Shown: positions 6,361-10,028 of the stretch, piece after piece
How positions within the stretch are numbered: position 1 is the first letter of the stretch
Layout of the letters: each line of letters begins with the position of its first letter
NCBI GenBank assembly: GCA_020059785.1
Contig: JAGVBL010000281.1
Coordinates: 1 to 10,028 of the forward strand
Source of the DNA: Ignavibacteriales bacterium
GTDB lineage: Bacteria > Bacteroidota > Ignavibacteria > Ignavibacteriales > Melioribacteraceae
Direction of reading: 5' to 3'
DNA length: 10,028 nt
Notes under the pieces: generated by a model
The model's input: only the letters and a program-made list of their open reading frames with translations
The model's database searches: none
Told to the model about the DNA's origin: nothing
Position numbers and translations under genes: made by a program

Positions 6361-7836
6361 TTATTTCCCCATCACTAATTGAATGTATAGGGTTTTATTT
6401 TTAAGAACATCAACAACCGGATCAAGAGCAATTTCTCTTATACCGGGAATAATCATCAAACTGGTTGCTACACACAATACTGCAAGCGTTATCATAGCAA
6501 AATTCATTTTCCAATCAATTGATTTGCCGTTTACATCTGCTTTCTTTTCACTTCTGAAACCATATCGCTGAACTTTCATAAAAGATGCTAAAGTAAAAAT
6601 GCTTCCAATAACAGCAATAAGAGCATACACGGGTTGATTTGCTTCTATTGCAGCAATAATAATTATCAGTTTGCTGAAAAATCCGTTGAAAGGAGGAATT
6701 CCGGAAATTGCAAGTGATGCAATCATCGAAGTATTTGAAGTGGTTGGAATTATCTTAGTTAAATTACCAAGTTTCCTCAAGTCGCGTGTACCCGTTACTG
6801 TTTCAACCGCACCGGCATTATAAAATAAAAGTGATTTAAACAATGCGTGATTAAGAAGATGAAAGACACCACCAAGTATTCCCAGGGTTGTTGAAAGCCC
6901 GAATCCTAAAAAGATGTATCCCATTTGACTGATACTATGATAAGCAAGAAGACGTTTAAAATCCCATTGACCTACAGCGAGAAATACACCTACAATCATT
7001 GATATAGAACCGATAATTAGAAAGATATTCAGGAAAAACTGGGGTGCATCGAAAATGTTGAAAAAGATTCTAACAAGTACATACATACCAAGTATTTTAA
7101 TAAGTATTCCGGAAAGCATGGCAGAAATTGGCGCCGGTGCAGACGAGTGTGCATCGGGTAGCCAAGCATGGAACGGCATTGCAGCAGCTTTTAATCCGAA
7201 TCCCGCTACGAATAGACCGCCAATCCAGAGTTTTATATTTGAATTTATTGAAGGAAGCTGTTCACCTATTTTTGCTAAAGTAAGAGTTGAAGTAGCGCTG
7301 TAGGTTACAGCTATTCCAAGCAGTACAATTGTTGACGAAACAGAACCCATAACCGCATATTTAAATGATGCTTCAAATTCCTCCGCTTTTCCTCCATATG
7401 CAACAAGTGCATAAGCGGCAAAAATTGATATCTCTACAAAGACAAAAAGATTAAATAGATCACCAGTTATTATTACTCCATTCATTCCGGCAACAAGAAG
7501 CATAAAGAGTGAATAATATTTCCAATCGCTCGATAAATTCCTTACATAGGAAATCGAAAAAATTAGTGATGTAAGAGAAATAATGCTTACGAGCACAAGC
7601 ATGAATGATGCGAGTGCATCTTGAACAAGAACAATTCCTACCGGTATTTTCCATGAACTCATGTAATAAGTAAGAGTTTCTGTATGCATGGTGATATAAC
7701 TGAAAAGCGATAGAATTAAAAGTGAAATGACAGCAATTATCGAAAGAATAATTGCCCAGTCGTCCTTTTCTCCGGCTATAAGAGTAATTAGAAAGGCGGC
7801 TAAAAGGGGAATGATTATAAAGTATGGAATAATCAT
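6361..7836 (-). CDS. mrpD: MrpD/MnhD antiporter-like ion-pumping subunit
   Basis: One of the two large NuoM/N-like ion-channel subunits of the Mrp module; in Mbh hydrogenases the equivalent (MbhH) couples electron transfer to ion pumping. The 491 residues form about 14 membrane helices. Channel residues are kept: Glu135 in FVFVEIS (TM5), Lys216 in GFGLKAAAMPFHAWLPDAH (TM7 and following loop), Lys247 in ILIK (TM8) and Lys334 in HALFK. ISQMGYIFLGFG at 302-313 and SISGIPPF-like ISGIPPFNGFFSK further on are typical. The family Mrp block is preferred over complex I because MrpC and MrpE flank it. A strong AAGGAGGTT ribosome site lies upstream, the start overlaps mrpC by 4 bases, and mrpE begins 2 bases after the stop. 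All residues needed for proton or Na+ transfer seem present; the ion used cannot be told from sequence. Confidence 0.95.
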   Translation of the reverse strand: MIIPYFIIIPLLAAFLITLIAGEKDDWAIILSIIAVISLLILSLFSYITMHTETLTYYMSSWKIPVGIVLVQDALASFMLVLVSIISLTSLIFSISYVRNLSSDWKYYSLFMLLVAGMNGVIITGDLFNLFVFVEISIFAAYALVAYGGKAEEFEASFKYAVMGSVSSTIVLLGIAVTYSATSTLTLAKIGEQLPSINSNIKLWIGGLFVAGFGLKAAAMPFHAWLPDAHSSAPAPISAMLSGILIKILGMYVLVRIFFNIFDAPQFFLNIFLIIGSISMIVGVFLAVGQWDFKRLLAYHSISQMGYIFLGFGLSTTLGILGGVFHLLNHALFKSLLFYNAGAVETVTGTRDLRKLGNLTKIIPTTSNTSMIASLAISGIPPFNGFFSKLIIIIAAIEANQPVYALIAVIGSIFTLASFMKVQRYGFRSEKKADVNGKSIDWKMNFAMITLAVLCVATSLMIIPGIREIALDPVVDVLKNKTLYIQLVMGK

Positions 7837-8171
7837 CCTTTCAACCTCCTTATTTTTGTTATATCGAATGTTTTATACTTTTCGTATAATCGAAGAGCAA
7901 GTGCAACAAGCATTGCAGTTGTACCGAGTTCAATTACGATTGAAGTAAGAACCAATGCCTGAGGTAAAGGATCGACCATTTGTGATACTGCCTTTCCTTC
8001 TGAAAGAATAGGGTATATAGAGTTATTTCTATATGCAAATAAAATGAGCATTAAATTAGCAGCATAGCCCATTATTCCTATCGAAAGAATTATTTTAACT
8101 AGATCCCTTTTGGTAAGTATTCCATAAATGCCCACCAAAAACAATATGAAGCAGAGAAGATAAACTATCAT
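7833..8171 (-). CDS. mrpC: MrpC/MnhC antiporter subunit (NuoK-like)
   Basis: MrpC is the NuoK-like three-helix subunit of Mrp antiporters and of the Mbh ion-translocating module (MbhG). The 112 residues contain hydrophobic segments near 2-18, 27-46 and 72-93. The motif VDPLPQALVLTSIVIE at 66-81 is the family hallmark, and GYAANLML at 35-42 matches the NuoK/MrpC second helix. The start has an AAAGGAGATGA ribosome site and overlaps mrpB by 4 bases; the stop overlaps mrpD by 4. The charged C-terminal tail (about 95-112) is cytoplasmic in related proteins. Confidence 0.94.
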   Translation of the reverse strand: MIVYLLCFILFLVGIYGILTKRDLVKIILSIGIMGYAANLMLILFAYRNNSIYPILSEGKAVSQMVDPLPQALVLTSIVIELGTTAMLVALALRLYEKYKTFDITKIRRLKG

Positions 8172-8617
8172 TGCTCATCTCCTTTATCAAAATTATAAGC
8201 AGCTAACGCCATTACAACCAGAAAGAGAGACATTGCTACTTTAATTCCAATAATAATATTTAATGGAAGAATAGTGCCGGAGCTTAACATATTAAAGAGC
8301 GTCCCTTTATCAATAAAGTTGAACAAGAAACTTCCTCCTACTGCCATGCCAATTATTCCAACAATCAAAAAAAGTGTTATCGAGGATGATTCAAAATTTT
8401 CAAGTAATTTTATATTAAGCCACTTTCTTGTGAAATCTTTTCCATAAGCAAGTAATACATTTAATAGTGCCAGCGCAATTATTACACCTCCACCAAATCC
8501 GCCACCGGGAGTAAGATGACCGTGAAAGATTATGTAAAATCCGTATAGAATTATTAGCCACACACTTATTCTTGTAACCGTTTTAACTATTAATGTCATT
8601 CCGGGTTCTTTATTCAT
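8168..8617 (-). CDS. mrpB: MrpB/MnhB-family antiporter subunit
   Basis: MrpB is a four-helix membrane subunit of the Mrp antiporter, equivalent to MbhF in Mbh hydrogenases. The 149-residue protein has the signature HGHLTPGGGFGGG at residues 32-44, close to the usual HGHxxPGGGFxGG. Membrane segments lie near 13-31, 42-58, 75-95 and 118-141. The hydrophilic tail ends in KGDEQ. The start overlaps the preceding DUF4040-type gene by 8 bases, with a GGGAGACC ribosome site within that gene, and the stop overlaps mrpC by 4 bases. The length is typical for a stand-alone MrpB without the DUF4040 domain, which here is a separate gene. Confidence 0.93.
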   Translation of the reverse strand: MNKEPGMTLIVKTVTRISVWLIILYGFYIIFHGHLTPGGGFGGGVIIALALLNVLLAYGKDFTRKWLNIKLLENFESSSITLFLIVGIIGMAVGGSFLFNFIDKGTLFNMLSSGTILPLNIIIGIKVAMSLFLVVMALAAYNFDKGDEQ

Positions 8618-9161
8618 TAGAGGTCTCCCTGTTTTTTTCTTTCGATCTGATTTTCAAAATTGATAACGCCCCAATAACGGCGGTAAAAAGAACCGTTACC
8701 TCGCCCAAGGTATCGTATGCACGGTAATCTAAAATAATAGCGGCTACAAGATTTGCAGCCCCGGTTTGAAGAGCACCGTGGAATAAATAATATTCTGAAA
8801 CTGTCATTAATGGTTTACCAAATGCGGGTAAGTTCTGAAAGACCGGTAAACTTAGAAGAAATAATAGACCCAATACAATTATCGTTACAATAGAGATTAG
8901 TAAATTAGTTTTAGACTCTTCATGCTGATGATATTCCTTTTTAACAAAGGCTCTAACTAAAATTATCAGCGCAAAGATTTCGAATAAGAATTGAACTACA
9001 GCTAAATCCGGTGCCTGGAGAAACAAAAAAGAAAGTGATACACCCAGACCAACTACACCGATTGCAATTATTGATGAAAGAATATCTTTAATCTCAAGCG
9101 CAGCTATCGAAGCAATTATCATAACACAAAGTATAAATATCAACCAGATCTCTATCGGCAT
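8610..9161 (-). CDS. Fused MbhD/MbhE-like subunit (DUF4040; MrpA C-terminal part)
   Basis: This 183-residue membrane protein equals the C-terminal part of bacterial MrpA, or archaeal MbhD plus MbhE joined in one chain. The N-terminal half (about 1-72) is the MbhD/DUF4040 unit with three helices and APDLAV at 50-55, followed by the helix bearing Glu61. After a hydrophilic linker (73-86), the second half has one helix near 87-106, a loop with FGKPLMTVSEYY (114-125) and a last helix with DYRAYDTLGEVTVLFTAVIG at 145-164, the MbhE hallmark with Glu154. A GGAGG ribosome site precedes the ATG. The gene lies 59 bases after the NuoL-type gene, the widest gap in the window, and overlaps mrpB by 8 bases. 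Role: membrane-embedded ion path next to MrpA. No settled symbol exists for this split form. Confidence 0.88.
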   Translation of the reverse strand: MPIEIWLIFILCVMIIASIAALEIKDILSSIIAIGVVGLGVSLSFLFLQAPDLAVVQFLFEIFALIILVRAFVKKEYHQHEESKTNLLISIVTIIVLGLLFLLSLPVFQNLPAFGKPLMTVSEYYLFHGALQTGAANLVAAIILDYRAYDTLGEVTVLFTAVIGALSILKIRSKEKNRETSNE

Positions 9162-9176
9162 AAATCCTCCAAAATG

Positions 9177-9202
9177 TTTAACACGTTCTTGCCGTGTTTA
9201 AA
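9177..9202. repeat. Inverted repeat in the 59-base gap upstream of the DUF4040-type gene
   Basis: TTTAACACG and CGTGTTTAAA face each other across a 7-base loop (TTCTTGC). Six base pairs (AACACG/CGTGTT) are perfect and the stem extends to nine with a one-base bulge. In the minus-strand transcript it sits just before the GGAGG ribosome site of the downstream gene. There is no T-run, so it is not a classical terminator. It may be an mRNA stability or processing hairpin, or chance. Confidence 0.4.
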
Positions 9203-9220
9203 TTGATGCAAGATTCTAAT

Positions 9221-10028
9221 TCATATCAGTAATAGAAAGATTAAGAGTCCGGCAACTACATATAATAAGTATAACTGAAGCTGACCGGGATGAGCTTTTT
9301 GAAATAAATCGGATAATTTGAATGTCCCTTTAGTTCCTACTTCATATAAGTCGAAATATTTTTTATCGGCCCAGTCATAAATACTTTTAAGCGGTTTCAT
9401 ATTTCTTATTTCATTATAAAATTCCGTTCCGGCAATACGGAATTTTTCTTCCGGCAGACTTCCACCAAGATAAACATTATCGTATCTGATCTTAGGAGAA
9501 AACAGGAAGAATGAAATACCAACAATAAATGCAATTCCGAATAAGAATAAGATTAATGTAGGATCGTATAATCCAACGAAACCCGGAATAGCTAAATCCA
9601 TTTCTGTTAGCGCCGGATAAATAAAAATGTTTAGCGGAACTTGAAGCGCAAATAAACCAAATGAAATACAAAGAACAGCTAAAATTGAATTCGCTAGTAA
9701 CTGATTGAACGGGGCTTCTGTAATGCTATTGAAAATTGAAACACGCTTTCCAAGATAAACAGCGTGAATAAACTTTATAAAGCTGGCTAATGAAAGTGCG
9801 CTTCCAAAGAGTGCAAGAATAATACAGATGAGGAGTAAAATTTTTTCTAAAGAAGAAATTTCTTTTACCTGGTCAAATAAACCCTGGTAGATCATCCACT
9901 TGGAAAAGAATCCGTTGAATGGAGGAATGCCTGAAATTGAAAATGCCGCCAGTAATGAACAAGTGAATGTAACCGGCATTTTTTTACCAAGTCCGCCAAG
10001 ATTATCAAGTTCGCTGGTTCCGGCTTTC
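9221..10028 (-). CDS. NuoL/MrpA-type antiporter subunit, C-terminal part (5' end outside window)
   Basis: The reading frame stays open to the window edge; 268 residues plus the stop are visible. The first visible residues KAGTSELDNLGGLGKKMP correspond to the loop after TM10 of NuoL/MrpA antiporter subunits, and SISGIPPFNGFFSK with its Lys matches the TM12 channel Lys of NuoL. Further helices follow. After a hydrophilic stretch (about 185-235 of the visible part, with YDWADKKYFDLYEVGTKG) a single terminal helix closes the protein. Such an extension is seen in NuoL-like subunits of energy-converting hydrogenases and Mbh-type complexes, in which it follows the core antiporter fold. The Met at 9979 is internal, not the start. 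It is the MrpA N-terminal equivalent of the block, here split from the DUF4040 part, 59 bases upstream of that gene. Exact subclass is uncertain because the N-terminal half is missing. Confidence 0.87.
   Translation of the reverse strand, partial: KAGTSELDNLGGLGKKMPVTFTCSLLAAFSISGIPPFNGFFSKWMIYQGLFDQVKEISSLEKILLLICIILALFGSALSLASFIKFIHAVYLGKRVSIFNSITEAPFNQLLANSILAVLCISFGLFALQVPLNIFIYPALTEMDLAIPGFVGLYDPTLILFLFGIAFIVGISFFLFSPKIRYDNVYLGGSLPEEKFRIAGTEFYNEIRNMKPLKSIYDWADKKYFDLYEVGTKGTFKLSDLFQKAHPGQLQLYLLYVVAGLLIFLLLI

Noticed and set aside
6650..6720. Near-repeat between mrpD (about 6669-6718) and the NuoL-type gene (about 9901-9950), both coding for SGIPPFNGFFSK
   Set aside because: Explained by the known common origin of MrpA and MrpD antiporter subunits; not a recent duplication or mobile repeat.
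7055..7303. 82-codon plus-strand frame opposite mrpD
   Set aside because: Mirror of the conserved TM7-TM8 region of MrpD; composition reflects the antisense of membrane-helix codons.
6361..9161. Complex I (nuo) membrane arm instead of an Mrp module
   Set aside because: MrpB, MrpE, MrpF and MrpG signatures are all present and have no counterparts in a nuo operon, and NuoH/NuoJ-like genes are absent from the block.
9221..9979. Stand-alone 252-residue protein starting at 9979
   Set aside because: The frame is open upstream to the window edge and the upstream residues continue the antiporter-family alignment, so this Met is internal and the gene is cut by the window.

Overview
The window reads as a [NiFe]-hydrogenase locus from an AT-rich bacterium. 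It holds two convergent gene sets with almost no non-coding DNA: no RNA genes, insertion sequences or CRISPR arrays, and no gene-free stretch above 60 bases. Protein style, low G+C and frequent strong AGGAGG ribosome sites would suit the Ignavibacteriota or a neighbouring Bacteroidota/Chlorobiota lineage. That placement is inference, since no taxonomic marker is present.

Left part, plus strand (1-2625): the end of hypF followed by hypC, hypD and hypE. These make and deliver the Fe(CN)2CO part of the [NiFe] active site. All key residues visible in the sequence are intact: the N-terminal Cys of HypC, the CGGQTH and GPGCPVC motifs of HypD, and the C-terminal PRIC of HypE.

Right part, minus strand (read from 10028 down to 2653): a NuoL/MrpA-type antiporter subunit (5' end outside the window), a fused MbhD/MbhE-like protein (DUF4040 type), then MrpB, MrpC, MrpD, MrpE, MrpF and MrpG. 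After a 34-base gap come a HycF/MbhN-like two-[4Fe-4S] protein, a HycI-type hydrogenase maturation protease, and a membrane sensor histidine kinase. Nearly all neighbours overlap by 4-11 bases or are a few bases apart, so this looks like one operon. The ferredoxin, the protease and the nearby hyp genes suggest that the Mrp module belongs to a membrane-bound, ion-translocating group 4 [NiFe] hydrogenase (Mbh type) rather than to a free-standing Na+/H+ antiporter. The catalytic large and small subunits are not in the window and would be expected beyond 10028.

The most interesting point is the histidine kinase at the operon end. Its membrane part carries the exact GGxxNPF motif known from RegB/PrrB quinone-responsive redox sensors, in the matching topological position, but it lacks a cytoplasmic redox cysteine. 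It may report quinone-pool redox state to a hydrogenase regulon. Secondary points are the unusual Mrp gene partition (MrpA split, MbhD and MbhE fused), an extra N-terminal membrane segment in MrpF, and two small hairpins next to ribosome sites.
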